NCBI RefSeq assembly: GCF_913777625.1
Contig: NZ_CAJYTI010000007.1
Span: forward strand, 26,576-90,575
DNA: 64,000 bases
Reading direction: 5' to 3'
Origin: an uncultured Sphingomonas sp.
GTDB lineage: Bacteria > Pseudomonadota > Alphaproteobacteria > Sphingomonadales > Sphingomonadaceae
In this document: positions 38,508-47,927 of the stretch, piece after piece
Layout: every line of letters starts with the position of its first letter
Numbering within the stretch: the first letter of the stretch is position 1
Translations under genes and position numbers: made by a program
The notes under the pieces: model-generated
Seen by the model: only the letters and a program-made list of their open reading frames with translations
Databases searched by the model: none
What the model was told of the DNA's origin: nothing

Positions 38508-40265
38508 TCAGCTTTCGCCGTAGAGCTCGCGCTGGGCCTTTTCCAGTTCTTCCGCATAGCGGCGGCGGGCATGACTTTCGGTGATCAGCCCCAATACCTC
38601 GCCGTCCGGCGCCAGCACGGCAAGATCGTCCGCAACGCTTGCGTCAAAGGCTTCCAGCACTTCCGCAATCGTCATATCCGGCGACAGCGCGGTATCCACG
38701 AGCTTCGCCATGCTGCCCAACTGATCGGTCTGTTCCGCGGAGGGACTCCACACCGCGGCGGTCTCGACGATCCCGACATAATGCTGTTTCGCGTCCAGCA
38801 GGACCACCCGCTTGGTCGAACCCAGCGGGAAACGCGTGCGGAAGGCCGCGACCTCCGTGTCCGCGGCGATCGTCGCGACGTCGCGACGCATCATCCGGGC
38901 GGCGGTGAGATTGCGGACCCAGCCGACATCGCGGCCGCTGCGCAGCGTCTCCCCGCGCAGGTGGAGGCGCCAGGTGGAGAAGCTGTAGCCGAACGCCTCG
39001 CGCACGATCGTGCTGGCGATCAGCGTCGCCGCGATGGTGACGCCGGTGATGCTGAAGTCGTGCGTCACTTCCAGCACCAGCAGCGACATCGTCATGGGCC
39101 CGCCGACTACCGCCACCGCCAGCGCCGCCATGCCGACCACGGCGGCGTCGTCCGGGACGAGGTGATGCAGGCCGGGCAGCTCGGCGAGCGCCAGCTGGTA
39201 GAAGCGGCCGATCAGTGCGCCAAGGAACAGCGAGGCGAAGAACAGGCCGCCACGAAAGCCGAAGCCGAGCGATACGGCGGATCCCAGCAGCTTGAGGAGG
39301 ATCACCAGTCCCAGCGACGCGATCGTTGCCTCAGCGGCCAAGTTGATGTCCAGTGCTCCGTGGCCGCTCGACAGCACCTGCGGGGAGAGTAGCGCCAGCG
39401 GGATCATCAATATCCCTCCGATCAGCGGTGACCAGGCGGGGCGGATCGGGCTGCGGCGCACCCCCGTCTCGACCAGCGCCACAAGCCGCATCAGCGCGAT
39501 GCCGAACCCGGCGCAGAGCATGCCGAGCAGCGCATAGAGCAGGTAATCTGCCGTCCCCACCGCGTGGCCGCCGCCGGCGCTGATCACATAGGGGTGGATG
39601 CCGAGGGTGCGGGCGATCAGCGCGGCGGTGAGCGAGGCGAGCAGCACCGGGGCGACGATCGCGGGGGTATAGGCGCCCAGCACGATCTCGAAGGCGTAGA
39701 AAGCACCGGTCAGCGGGGCGCCGAACGCAGCACCGAGGCCCGCACCGGCGCCGGCCGCCATCAGCGTCCGCAGATCGGCGCGGCGCAGCTTGAGCCGCTG
39801 GCCGAGCAGCGAGGCAAGGCCGCCGCCGGCCTGGGCATAGGCGGCCTCCAGCCCCACCGAGGCGCCGAAGCCGTTGGAGAGCAAGGTCTGGCCCACTACC
39901 GTCGCGGTGTCGCGCGCCGGGATGCGGCCGCCGTGCAGCGCATTGGCCTCGACGACGTCGATCGTCTTGCGGCGGCGGAGCAGCCAGAGCGTCAGCCCCA
40001 GCAATCCGCCGCCGACCGGCAGTGCCAGCAGCCGCAGCGGCGCCAGATGGCTGGCGGCGCTCAGATGCTCGCCCAGCGCCAGCCCGAACAGCACCCGCTG
40101 CATACCGCGGGCCGCCTGGCCGATCACGATCGCGGCGGTGCCCGCAACGGCGCCGACTCCGATCGCGAGCAGCAGGAACAACAGCGTGTTCGACCGGATC
40201 TGCCGACGCAGCCCGTTGGCCGCGCGCACCGCATGGAAGGCGGCGGGATGGCGCAACGGGCGCAT
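38508..40265 (-). CDS. ClC-family chloride channel/transporter with CBS domains
   Basis: 585 residues. About 10-12 hydrophobic segments up to residue ~430, then two CBS-like units (about 450-575, including MTIAEVLEAFDASVADDLAVL). The selectivity-filter regions read SNGFGASVGLEAAYAQ and GFRGGLFFASLFLGA. The usual GSGIP and GREGP are altered, so ion preference may differ from E. coli ClcA. Follows yciB by 7 bp and is likely in the mtaB-ftsY-yciB operon. Confidence 0.9.
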   Translation of the reverse strand: MRPLRHPAAFHAVRAANGLRRQIRSNTLLFLLLAIGVGAVAGTAAIVIGQAARGMQRVLFGLALGEHLSAASHLAPLRLLALPVGGGLLGLTLWLLRRRKTIDVVEANALHGGRIPARDTATVVGQTLLSNGFGASVGLEAAYAQAGGGLASLLGQRLKLRRADLRTLMAAGAGAGLGAAFGAPLTGAFYAFEIVLGAYTPAIVAPVLLASLTAALIARTLGIHPYVISAGGGHAVGTADYLLYALLGMLCAGFGIALMRLVALVETGVRRSPIRPAWSPLIGGILMIPLALLSPQVLSSGHGALDINLAAEATIASLGLVILLKLLGSAVSLGFGFRGGLFFASLFLGALIGRFYQLALAELPGLHHLVPDDAAVVGMAALAVAVVGGPMTMSLLVLEVTHDFSITGVTIAATLIASTIVREAFGYSFSTWRLHLRGETLRSGRDVGWVRNLTAARMMRRDVATIAADTEVAAFRTRFPLGSTKRVVLLDAKQHYVGIVETAAVWSPSAEQTDQLGSMAKLVDTALSPDMTIAEVLEAFDASVADDLAVLAPDGEVLGLITESHARRRYAEELEKAQRELYGES

Positions 40266-40272
40266 GGGTTGA

Positions 40273-40896
40273 TCAGCCCTCCGGCGGGAGCGGCGTGTCC
40301 TCGGGCTTTTCGAGCTGCAGGCCGTGGCGGAGCAGCATCGGGATGTTCGCGATCGCGAACACCAAGGTCACCGGGATGACGATCCAGGTCTTGAAGAACA
40401 CCCAGCGGTCCCACGTCAGCATATGCCGGGCGACTTCGTTGGCCACGGCCATCGCGACGAAGAACAGCGACCAGTTGATCGTCAGCAGCCGCCAGCCCTT
40501 CGCGCTGAGCCCCGGATAGGCCGACCCCAGCATCGTCTCGAGCAGCGGCTTGTCGGCGACCAGGCCGTAGCCGAGGATCACCGCGAACATCGCGTAGACC
40601 ACGGTCGGCTTGATCTGGATGAACGTCTTGTCGTGGAAATAGAGGGTGAGCCCGCCGAACACGAGCACCAGCACGCCGGTGATCCACAGCATCGGCGAGA
40701 CATGGCGGGTCTTCCACCAGGAGACCGCGATCGCGACCGCCATCGCGATCATGAAGGCGAGCGTCGCGGTCATGATGCGCTGGAGCTGGATGCCCGGCGC
40801 AAAGGCGTTGACCGCGAAGAAGATGATCAGCGGACCGTAATCGAGCGCCATGCGCAGGCCGGCCGAGGCTTGGGGGCGGGGGGCTGCATCAGCCAT
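40273..40896 (-). CDS. yciB: YciB/IspZ-family inner membrane septation protein
   Basis: 207 residues, about five transmembrane helices. Seen: DYGPLIIFFAVNAF, LTLYFHDKTFIQIKPTVVY, and the C-terminal WVFFKTWIVIPVTLVF. These are the family's conserved stretches. YciB acts in cell-envelope synthesis and division in enterobacteria. Start ATG 40896 overlaps the ftsY stop by 8 bp, which couples it to SRP-receptor translation. Confidence 0.93.
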   Translation of the reverse strand: MADAAPRPQASAGLRMALDYGPLIIFFAVNAFAPGIQLQRIMTATLAFMIAMAVAIAVSWWKTRHVSPMLWITGVLVLVFGGLTLYFHDKTFIQIKPTVVYAMFAVILGYGLVADKPLLETMLGSAYPGLSAKGWRLLTINWSLFFVAMAVANEVARHMLTWDRWVFFKTWIVIPVTLVFAIANIPMLLRHGLQLEKPEDTPLPPEG

Positions 40897-41824
40897 TGGC
40901 GAGTTCCTCCACGCCGGCGATGATCCGGGCGACTTCCAGCGCGTCGAACCCGCGCAGATCGTCCACCTTCTCGCCGACGCCGATCGCATGGATCGGCAGG
41001 CCGTATTTCTCCGCCGCCGCGACCAGCACGCCGCCGCGCGCGGTGCCGTCGAGCTTGGTCATGACCAGACCGGTCACGCCCGCCACTTCCTTGAACACCT
41101 CGATCTGGTTGAGCGCGTTCTGGCCGGTGGTGGCATCGAGCACCAGCACCACGTCGTGCGGCGCGGCGGGGTTGAGTCGGCCGAGCACGCGGCGGACCTT
41201 GGCCAGCTCGTCCATCAGCTCGCGCTTGTTTTGCAGGCGGCCGGCGGTGTCGACGATCAGCACGTCGGTGCCGATCTCGGTCGCGCGCTTGACCGCTTCG
41301 AACACGATGCCTGCCGCGTCACCGCCCTCGGCGCCCGAGACGATCGGCACGCCGATCCGCTCCGCCCAGGTGCGCAGCTGCCCGATCGCGGCAGCACGGA
41401 AGGTATCGCCGGCGGCGACCATCACGCTGTAATCCTGGTCGACCAGCTGCTTGGCGAGCTTGGCGATCGTCGTCGTCTTGCCCGAGCCGTTGACGCCGAT
41501 GACGAGGATCACCTGCGGGCGCGGGAACGCCTCGATCTCGAGCGGCTTGGCGACCGGCTCGAGCACCTTGGCCACTTCCTCGGCGACGATCACGCGGATG
41601 CCGAGTTCTTCCATGTTGCGCTCGAACTGCCCCTCGGCGAGCCGCGCGCGCACCTTTGCGGCGGTGGCGGGGCCGAGGTCCGAGGCGATCAGCGCCTCCT
41701 CGATCTCGTCCAGCGTCGCCTCGTCCAGCCGGGCGAGCGACAGGCCGGCGAGGTTGCCGAGCAGCCGATCCGACGTCTTGCGAAAGCCGCCGAGCAGCTT
41801 TTCATGCCAGCTGGGTCCGCTCAT
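40889..41824 (-). CDS. ftsY: Signal recognition particle receptor
   Basis: 311 residues. NG domain of the SRP GTPases: helical N domain, G1 GVNGSGKTTTIAKLA, insertion-box AAGDTFRAAAIGQL, G3 DTAGR and G4 TKLDG. The acidic A domain of E. coli FtsY is nearly absent, as in many alphaproteobacteria. Binds Ffh to dock translating ribosomes on the membrane. Start overlaps the mtaB stop by ATGA. Confidence 0.96.
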   Translation of the reverse strand: MSGPSWHEKLLGGFRKTSDRLLGNLAGLSLARLDEATLDEIEEALIASDLGPATAAKVRARLAEGQFERNMEELGIRVIVAEEVAKVLEPVAKPLEIEAFPRPQVILVIGVNGSGKTTTIAKLAKQLVDQDYSVMVAAGDTFRAAAIGQLRTWAERIGVPIVSGAEGGDAAGIVFEAVKRATEIGTDVLIVDTAGRLQNKRELMDELAKVRRVLGRLNPAAPHDVVLVLDATTGQNALNQIEVFKEVAGVTGLVMTKLDGTARGGVLVAAAEKYGLPIHAIGVGEKVDDLRGFDALEVARIIAGVEELANG

Positions 41825-43047
41825 GCGACCAGCGTTCCGTCTTCGACGCGTGCAATCGTCACGTTCACCGTTTCTCCAGTCTGCCGAGGGGCGGTCAGCC
41901 GCACCTCGGCGAAATTTCCTGCATGGCCGCGGTCGCCCGGGCGCTCGACCAGCACCTGCTGGCGGCTGCCGACCAGGCTTTCCAGCCAGTTCGCCCGCTG
42001 CTCGGCCGCCGCTGCGCGCAGCCGGGCGGCGCGGTCGCGGACCGTGGCGGGCGCCACCTGCGGCATGCGCGCGGCGGGCGTGCCGGCGCGCGGGCTATAG
42101 GGGAAGATATGCGCATGCACCACGCCGCAATCGGCGATCAGCGCCCGCGTGTTCTCGAACATGCGATCGTCTTCGGTCGGGAAGCCGGCGATCAGGTCCG
42201 CGCCGATCGCGATTTCGGGCCGGGCGACGCGGAGGCGCTCGGCCAGCGCCACCGATTGGGCGCGGCTGTGGCGGCGCTTCATTCGCTTGAGGATCAGGTC
42301 GTCGCCCGCCTGCAGCGACAGATGGACATGCGGCATCACGCGCGGCTCCTGGGTGAGCAGCGCGAACAGCCGATCGTCGACTTCGATCCCGTCGAGCGAG
42401 GAGAGGCGGAGCCGCTGGAGGCGGGGCACGTGCTTGAGGATGCGCTCCACCAGCGAGCCCAGAGCGGGAGCACCGGGCAGGTCGTGCCCGTAGCTGGTGA
42501 GGTCGACGCCGGTCAGCACCACCTCGCCATGCGCCTCGGCGAGCATCGCGATCCGATCGATCACTGCGCCGGCGGGCACCGATCGGCTGTTGCCCCGGCC
42601 ATAGGGGATCGCGCAGAAGGTGCAGCGATGGTCGCAGCCATTCTGCACCTCCACAAAGGCGCGTGCGTGGGTCGAAAAGCTGGCGGCGAGGTGGGGTGCC
42701 GTCTCGCGCACGGCGAGGATGTCCTGCACCTGCACCTTGGCTTCCGACGCCCAGGCCTCGGGTAGCAGCTTTTCGGCATTGCCGATCACCCGGTCGACCT
42801 CGGGCATCGCGGCGAAGGCGGCCGGATCCATCTGCGCCGCGCAGCCGGTGACGACCAGTTCGGCACCCGGCCGGTCGCGGCGTGCGCGGCGGATCGCCTG
42901 GCGGGTCTGCTTCACCGCCTCGTTGGTCACCGCGCAGCTGTTCACCACGATGGCGTCGCGTTCGCCGAGCAGCGCACGGATCGACTCACCTTCGGCTAGG
43001 TTCAGCCGGCAGCCCATGTTAAGGATGAGGGGCGAGGAGACGGACAT
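41821..43047 (-). CDS. mtaB: tRNA t6A37 methylthiotransferase
   Basis: 408 residues. Radical-SAM methylthiotransferase that converts t6A37 to ms2t6A37. N-terminal UPF0004 domain with cluster cysteines Cys13, Cys38 and Cys69, the radical-SAM triad Cys138-Cys142-Cys145 in NGCDHRCTFC, and a C-terminal TRAM-like domain. Its ATG shares base 43047 with the divergent DUF924 start, so the promoter lies inside the neighbour. Confidence 0.94.
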   Translation of the reverse strand: MSVSSPLILNMGCRLNLAEGESIRALLGERDAIVVNSCAVTNEAVKQTRQAIRRARRDRPGAELVVTGCAAQMDPAAFAAMPEVDRVIGNAEKLLPEAWASEAKVQVQDILAVRETAPHLAASFSTHARAFVEVQNGCDHRCTFCAIPYGRGNSRSVPAGAVIDRIAMLAEAHGEVVLTGVDLTSYGHDLPGAPALGSLVERILKHVPRLQRLRLSSLDGIEVDDRLFALLTQEPRVMPHVHLSLQAGDDLILKRMKRRHSRAQSVALAERLRVARPEIAIGADLIAGFPTEDDRMFENTRALIADCGVVHAHIFPYSPRAGTPAARMPQVAPATVRDRAARLRAAAAEQRANWLESLVGSRQQVLVERPGDRGHAGNFAEVRLTAPRQTGETVNVTIARVEDGTLVA

Positions 43048-43625
43048 TGGCCAGCGATCTAAGGACGCCGACCGCAGAAGTCCAACACCGGGCGGGCCAG
43101 GTGCTGGCCTTCTGGTTCGACGCGCTGCTGCCGGAGCAATGGTTCCTGAAGTCCGACGGGCTCGATCGCGAGATCGCGGACCTGTTCGGCGACCTGCGCA
43201 ACAGTGTGCTGGCGAGCGACGCCGCCGGGTGGGACGAGGATCCCGAGACGCTGCTCGCAGCCATCATCCTGCTCGACCAGTTCTCGCGCAACATCTTTCG
43301 CGGCCGGGCCGAGGCCTTTGCCGGCGACCTGCTGGCGCAGCATCTTGCCCGGCTGGCGGTGAAGCGGCACTGGGACCGGCGCCTCTCCAAGGAGCAGCGC
43401 CAGTTTCTGTACCTGCCGTTCGAGCATGCCGAGAATGCCGAGCTCCAGGCGCTGAGCCTGCGCTGCTTCGCCGAGCTGCAGGACGACGAACTGCTCGCCT
43501 ATGCCCGCGACCATGCCGAGGTGTTCCGCCGCTTCGGTCGCTTCCCCGCACGCAACGAAGCGCTGGGCCGCATCTCGACGCCGGGCGAGCTCGATTATCT
43601 CAGCCGGCCTGGCGCCGGCTGGTAG
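43047..43625 (+). CDS. DUF924-family protein
   Basis: 192 residues, all-helical TPR-like fold. Family marks: VLAFWFDALLPEQWF, LLDQFSRNIFRG (the most conserved piece), FLYLPFEHAE, and HAEVFRRFGRFPARNEALGR. Starts with TTG after GAGGAGA. Cytosolic, and the biochemical role of the family is not known. Overlaps the end of the convergent GGDEF/EAL gene by 26 bp. Confidence 0.9.
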   Translation: MASDLRTPTAEVQHRAGQVLAFWFDALLPEQWFLKSDGLDREIADLFGDLRNSVLASDAAGWDEDPETLLAAIILLDQFSRNIFRGRAEAFAGDLLAQHLARLAVKRHWDRRLSKEQRQFLYLPFEHAENAELQALSLRCFAELQDDELLAYARDHAEVFRRFGRFPARNEALGRISTPGELDYLSRPGAGW

Positions 43626-45198
43626 CAGCGGGATCGGTCGGGCGGGGACCCGGCTGCAGGATCAGGCGGCGCTCGGCGAGCAGGCGCCGGGTGCTCGGGA
43701 TCGACATCGGCTTGCCATAGTGCCACCCCTGTGCCTTCGCGCAGCCCAATGCGCGCAGCCGCTCCTCTATGGTCGCATCCTCCACGCCTTCGGCGGTGAT
43801 CGGCAGGTTGAGGCTCTCGCCCAGCCGCACGATCGCCTGGACGATCGCGGCGCTGTCGGCATTCTGGTTGATCGAGAGCACGAAGCTCTTGTCGATCTTG
43901 ATCCGATCGAACGGCAGCGCGCGCAAGTGGGCGAGCGAGGAATAGCCGGTGCCGAAATCGTCGAGCGCCAGCCGCACACCCTGGTTCTTCAGGCTGCCGA
44001 CGATTGACTGGGCGAGGGCCAGATTGTCGAACAGCGCGCTTTCGGTAACCTCCACCTCCAGCCGGTGGGCGGGGAAGCCGGTTTCGGTGAGGACCTTGAT
44101 GATCTTCTGCGCCAGCCACGCGTCGCGCAACTGCACCGGCGAGATGTTGACCGACAGGCTCAGCCCAGGGTCCCAGTCGCGTGCGGCATGAAAGGCCTGG
44201 CGCATGATCGAGAGCGACAGGTCGCCGATCAGCCCGGTTTCCTCGGCGACGGGAATGAAATGGTCCGGGCCGATCACGCCCTGGCTTGGATGTTCCCAGC
44301 GTGCCAGCACCTCGAAGCCGTGCAAGCGGCCACTCGCCAGATCTACCTGCTGCTCGAAATAGGGCACGATCTCCTGCCGCGGCACCGCGACGCGCAGGCC
44401 GCTTTCCAGCGCATTGCGCACCTGGAGCGCGCGCTCCATCGCGGGATCGAACCAGGCGAAGCGGTTGCGGCCGGCCTTCTGCGCCTGATGCATGGCGATG
44501 TCGGCGGTGCGCAGCAGCGCCTCGACGTTCTGGCAGTCGAAATCCGAGCGGGCGATGCCGAGCGAGCAGCCGCTATGGAGCGGCATACCGTCGATCTCGA
44601 ACGGCTGACCCAGGCGGGTGACGAGCCGTTCCGCCACCCGCTCGATCGTCGTGGGATCCTGCGAATCGAAGGGGAAGGCGCAGGCAAATTCGTCGACGCC
44701 CAAGCGGCCGGTAAGCGCCATCGGCGGCAGGGCGTCGGTGATTTGCTCGGCGACGTGTCGCACCAGCATGTCGCCCACCCGGTGGCCGTGCAGATCGTTG
44801 ATGGCTTTGAAGCGATCGAGATCGAGCACCAGCATCGCCATCGCCTGATTGCGGCGCTGCGTGCGGGCGAACATCGCGGCGCCTTCCTCGATCAGGCTGT
44901 GGCGGTTGTGGAAGCCGGTGAGCGGGTCGCGGCTGGTGAACTGGTTCAGGCGCTCGCCGGTGCGGTCGCGCACCGCCCGCACCGCCAGCCGCTGCCAGCA
45001 CAGCCAGATGAGCACGACATTCAGCACCTGTGCGCCCAGCATCCAGAAGCGCGGCGGTGCCTGTTCGAAGCTGTCGAAGGCAAGCGCCGCGCCGATGCCG
45101 GTCGCCAGCAGCGCGGCCGCAAGCCCTGCCATGCTGTAGATCGTGGCGAAGCGTTGCCGCCGCGTTCCCTGGCTATCCTGTTGCTGGTCCCGCGCCAT
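43600..45198 (-). CDS. GGDEF/EAL protein, probable c-di-GMP phosphodiesterase
   Basis: 532 residues from ATG 45198. Two N-terminal transmembrane helices (about 22-42 and 52-70), then a GGDEF domain in which the signature reads GVDEF (167-171), with metal-binding LDLDRFKAIND kept. The EAL domain at about 285-520 has all usual catalytic marks: EVLAR (Glu296), NISPVQL, EVTES, DDFGTGYSS, KIDKSF and AEGVE. The degenerate GGDEF probably regulates rather than synthesises. An ATG further upstream (45285) has no ribosome site. Confidence 0.9.
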   Translation of the reverse strand: MARDQQQDSQGTRRQRFATIYSMAGLAAALLATGIGAALAFDSFEQAPPRFWMLGAQVLNVVLIWLCWQRLAVRAVRDRTGERLNQFTSRDPLTGFHNRHSLIEEGAAMFARTQRRNQAMAMLVLDLDRFKAINDLHGHRVGDMLVRHVAEQITDALPPMALTGRLGVDEFACAFPFDSQDPTTIERVAERLVTRLGQPFEIDGMPLHSGCSLGIARSDFDCQNVEALLRTADIAMHQAQKAGRNRFAWFDPAMERALQVRNALESGLRVAVPRQEIVPYFEQQVDLASGRLHGFEVLARWEHPSQGVIGPDHFIPVAEETGLIGDLSLSIMRQAFHAARDWDPGLSLSVNISPVQLRDAWLAQKIIKVLTETGFPAHRLEVEVTESALFDNLALAQSIVGSLKNQGVRLALDDFGTGYSSLAHLRALPFDRIKIDKSFVLSINQNADSAAIVQAIVRLGESLNLPITAEGVEDATIEERLRALGCAKAQGWHYGKPMSIPSTRRLLAERRLILQPGPRPTDPAATSRRQAG

Positions 45199-45340
45199 CG
45201 ACGCACTACGCCCCTCGTACTGATGCGCACATCCTTTCCACGCCAGCCGTGTAGATCGCGTTAAATCCTTGGCAGTTGCTTTCATGCGCCAGAGCCGCTA
45301 AGGCCAACCACCGTTCCTCCGTGGACGCGAGACATTTGCC

Positions 45341-45390
45341 ACCCCAAGGGGTGACGCCGGCCGACGAGGTTTCGTCCGCCGGCGTGTTTT
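45341..45390 (+). promoter_or_regulatory. Structured leader ahead of ffh
   Basis: Two hairpins in series. CACCCC-AA-GGGGTG (about 45341-45354), then a 13-pair stem 45354-45385 (ACGCCGGC...GACGA / TCGTC...GCCGGCGT, one C-C mismatch) followed by GTTTTG. The second resembles an intrinsic terminator read towards ffh, so it could be an attenuator in the ffh leader or a stop for upstream transcription. Not a recognised riboswitch. The 4.5S RNA motif was not found here. Confidence 0.45.
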
Positions 45391-45434
45391 GCGTTTGGCG
45401 GAACAGAGGCTGATTTTGGAGTGATCTGGGCATC

Positions 45435-46916
45435 ATGTTCGAGAGTTTGAGCGATCGGCTGGGCGGCGTCTTCGAGCGCCTGCGCGGACGTGGCGCGCTC
45501 GCCGAGGCCGATGTCCGGACCGCGATGCGCGAAGTGCGCGTGGCGCTCTTGGAAGCGGACGTCGCGCTGCCCGTCGCCCGCGAATTCGTCGACAAGGCAA
45601 CCGAGCAGGCCGTCGGACAGCAGGTGCTGCGGTCGGTCACGCCGGGGCAGCAGGTCGTCAAGATCGTCCATGACGCGCTGGTCGACATGCTCGGCGCCGA
45701 TACGGCAGAACTGCATATCGACGTCACGCCGCCGGCGGTGATCATGCTCGTCGGCCTCCAGGGCTCGGGCAAGACCACGACCACCGCCAAGCTTGCCAAG
45801 CTGCTGAAGAAGCAGGGCAAGAAGGTGATGATGGCGTCGCTGGACGTCAATCGGCCGGCCGCGCAGGAACAGCTTGCGGTGCTCGGCACCCAGACCGAGG
45901 TGGCGACGCTGCCGATCGTCACCGGCCAGCAGCCGGTCGACATCGCCCGCCGCGCGCTCCAGTCGGCGAAGCTCCAGGGCTTCGACGTGGTGATGCTCGA
46001 TACCGCCGGCCGTCTCCACGTCGACCAGGCGCTGATGGACGAGATGAAGGCCGTGGCCGACATCTCGCAGCCGCAGGAAATCCTGCTCGTCGTCGACTCG
46101 CTCACCGGCCAGGACGCGGTGAACGTCGCCAGCAACTTCTCGGCGCAGGTGCCGCTGACCGGCGTGATCCTCACCCGGATGGACGGCGATGCCCGCGGCG
46201 GCGCGGCGCTGTCGATGCGCGCGGTCACCGGCCAGCCGATCAAGTTCGCCGGCATGGGCGAGAAGCTCGACCAGATCGAGCCCTTCCACCCGAAGCGCGT
46301 CGCCGGCCGCATCCTCGGCATGGGCGACGTGGTCAGCCTGGTCGAGCGCGCCGCGGCGTCGATCGAGCAGGAAGATGCCGAGCGCATGGCGAACCGGCTC
46401 GCCAAGGGCCAGTTCGACATGAACGACCTGCGCGCGCAGCTGGCGCAGATGCGCAAGATGGGCGGCATCGGCGCGCTGGCGGGGATGATCCCGGGCATGA
46501 AGAAGGCGCAGGCCGCGGTCGACCAGGTCGGCGGCGACAAGGTGCTGATCCGCATGGACGCGATCATCGGTTCGATGACGCCGAAGGAGCGCGCCAAGCC
46601 CGAGCTGCTCAATGCCAAGCGCAAGATCCGCATCGCCAAGGGCAGCGGCCTGACCGTGCAGGACGTCAACAAGCTCATCAAGATGCATCAGGAGATGCAG
46701 ACCGCGATGAAGCGCCTGAAGAAGATGGGCGGCCTGAAGGGCATGTTGGGCATGCTCGCCAAGGGCGGCCCGGGCGGCGGCATGGGCGGCATCGGCGCGG
46801 CCCTGGGCGGCGCCGAGATGGGCGACATGATGGACAAGGTGGGCGCCGGCCTGCCGGGTCTGCCGGGCGGCGCCAAGCTGCCGCCGGGCTTCGGGAATTT
46901 GCTGAAGAAGAAGTAA
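45435..46916 (+). CDS. ffh: Signal recognition particle protein Ffh
   Basis: 493 residues. NG GTPase domain (GLQGSGKTTTTAKLA, DTAGR, TRMDGDARGG) and a methionine-rich M domain from about 300 (LAQMRKMGGIGALAGMIPGM, MKRLKKMGGLKGMLG) that binds signal peptides and 4.5S RNA. Pairs with FtsY encoded 3.6 kb upstream on the other strand. Followed by rpsP in the conserved order. Confidence 0.97.
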   Translation: MFESLSDRLGGVFERLRGRGALAEADVRTAMREVRVALLEADVALPVAREFVDKATEQAVGQQVLRSVTPGQQVVKIVHDALVDMLGADTAELHIDVTPPAVIMLVGLQGSGKTTTTAKLAKLLKKQGKKVMMASLDVNRPAAQEQLAVLGTQTEVATLPIVTGQQPVDIARRALQSAKLQGFDVVMLDTAGRLHVDQALMDEMKAVADISQPQEILLVVDSLTGQDAVNVASNFSAQVPLTGVILTRMDGDARGGAALSMRAVTGQPIKFAGMGEKLDQIEPFHPKRVAGRILGMGDVVSLVERAAASIEQEDAERMANRLAKGQFDMNDLRAQLAQMRKMGGIGALAGMIPGMKKAQAAVDQVGGDKVLIRMDAIIGSMTPKERAKPELLNAKRKIRIAKGSGLTVQDVNKLIKMHQEMQTAMKRLKKMGGLKGMLGMLAKGGPGGGMGGIGAALGGAEMGDMMDKVGAGLPGLPGGAKLPPGFGNLLKKK

Positions 46917-46964
46917 TTTAGTTCAACCTGTTTCAACCGTATCTCAAGAAGGAAGTGAAGTAGA

Positions 46965-47351
46965 ATGGCTCTCTCCATGCGTCTGTCGCGCGGCGGCTCC
47001 AAGAAGCGCCCGTACTACCGGATCGTCGTTGCCGACGCCCGTGCGCCCCGCGACGGCAAGTTCATCGAGAAGATCGGCACCTACAACCCGCTGCTCGCCA
47101 AGGATTCGCCCGAGCGCGTGAAGCTGGACGGCGAGCGCGCCAAGTACTGGCTGGGCGTCGGCGCGCAGCCGACCGATCGCGTCCTACGTTTCCTCGACGC
47201 CGTCGGCGTCAAGGAGCGTGCGGCACGCAACAACCCGAACAAGGCGGTTCCGGGCGAGAAGGCCAAGGAGCGCGCCGAGGAGCGCGCCGAGAAGGCCAAG
47301 GCAGCCGCCGAAGCCGCTGCCGCGCCGGCCGAAGAGGCTGCCGAGGCCTGA
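46965..47351 (+). CDS. rpsP: 30S ribosomal protein S16
   Basis: 128 residues. Core S16 (about 1-80) with [20 protein letters not shown] and [14 protein letters not shown]. The last ~45 residues are an Ala/Lys/Glu-rich extension common in alphaproteobacteria. AAGAAGGAAG precedes the start. Confidence 0.97.
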   Translation: MALSMRLSRGGSKKRPYYRIVVADARAPRDGKFIEKIGTYNPLLAKDSPERVKLDGERAKYWLGVGAQPTDRVLRFLDAVGVKERAARNNPNKAVPGEKAKERAEERAEKAKAAAEAAAAPAEEAAEA

Positions 47352-47358
47352 GGCTGAA

Positions 47359-47390
47359 CATCCCTCCCGCGCCTTGGTGCGGGAGGGATG
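47359..47390 (+). terminator. Strong hairpin between rpsP and rimM
   Basis: CATCCCTCCCGC (47359-47370) pairs perfectly with GCGGGAGGGATG (47379-47390) over an 8-base loop. Only CCTT follows, so it may stabilise the 3' end of rpsP mRNA or attenuate rather than fully terminate. Confidence 0.5.
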
Positions 47391-47414
47391 CCTTGTGCGT
47401 CGCAGAGTTTCATC

Positions 47415-47915
47415 ATGGCAGAACCTTCCGCTCCCTCGACCCGCGGCGATCGCCCGGTGACGCTTGCCGCCGTGATCGGTGCGCACGGCATCGCCGGCGA
47501 GGTGCGGCTGAAGGTGTTCGCCGAGGATCTGGCGGCGCACAAAAGCTTCAACGGCGGCACGCTGACGCTCAAGTCGGTGCGCGGCGGATCCAATGGCGTG
47601 ATCGCCCGCTTCGCCGAAGTGGCCGACCGCAACGCCGCCGAGGCGCTGCGCGGCACCGAACTGACGGTGCCGCGCTCCGCCCTTCCGCCGCTGGGCGAGG
47701 GCGAATATTACCATATCGACCTGCTCGACCTGCCCGTGATGGGGGAAGACGGCGCCCCAATCGGCCGCGTCGTCGCGATCGACGATTATGGCGCGGGCGA
47801 CGTGATCGAGATCGAGCGGCCCGACGGCAAGCGCTTCATGGTGCCGATGCGCCCCGAGGCGGTGCCGAGCTGGGACGCGACGCAGCTCGTGGTAGCGAGC
47901 GCGTTCATCGAGTAA
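47415..47915 (+). CDS. rimM: 16S rRNA processing protein RimM
   Basis: 166 residues. N-terminal RimM domain (TLAAVIGAHGIAGEVRLKVF) and a C-terminal PRC-barrel (YYHIDLLDLPVMGEDGAPIG). Helps mature the 30S head and binds S19. In most bacteria trmD follows directly; here 3.4 kb of other genes intervene. Confidence 0.95.
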   Translation: MAEPSAPSTRGDRPVTLAAVIGAHGIAGEVRLKVFAEDLAAHKSFNGGTLTLKSVRGGSNGVIARFAEVADRNAAEALRGTELTVPRSALPPLGEGEYYHIDLLDLPVMGEDGAPIGRVVAIDDYGAGDVIEIERPDGKRFMVPMRPEAVPSWDATQLVVASAFIE

Positions 47916-47927
47916 CGCTCGACAATT

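Noticed and set aside
45290..45430. 4.5S (SRP) RNA near ffh
   Set aside because: The conserved GGAA/AGCAG tetraloop region of SRP RNA was not found on either strand; the hairpins are better read as a leader.
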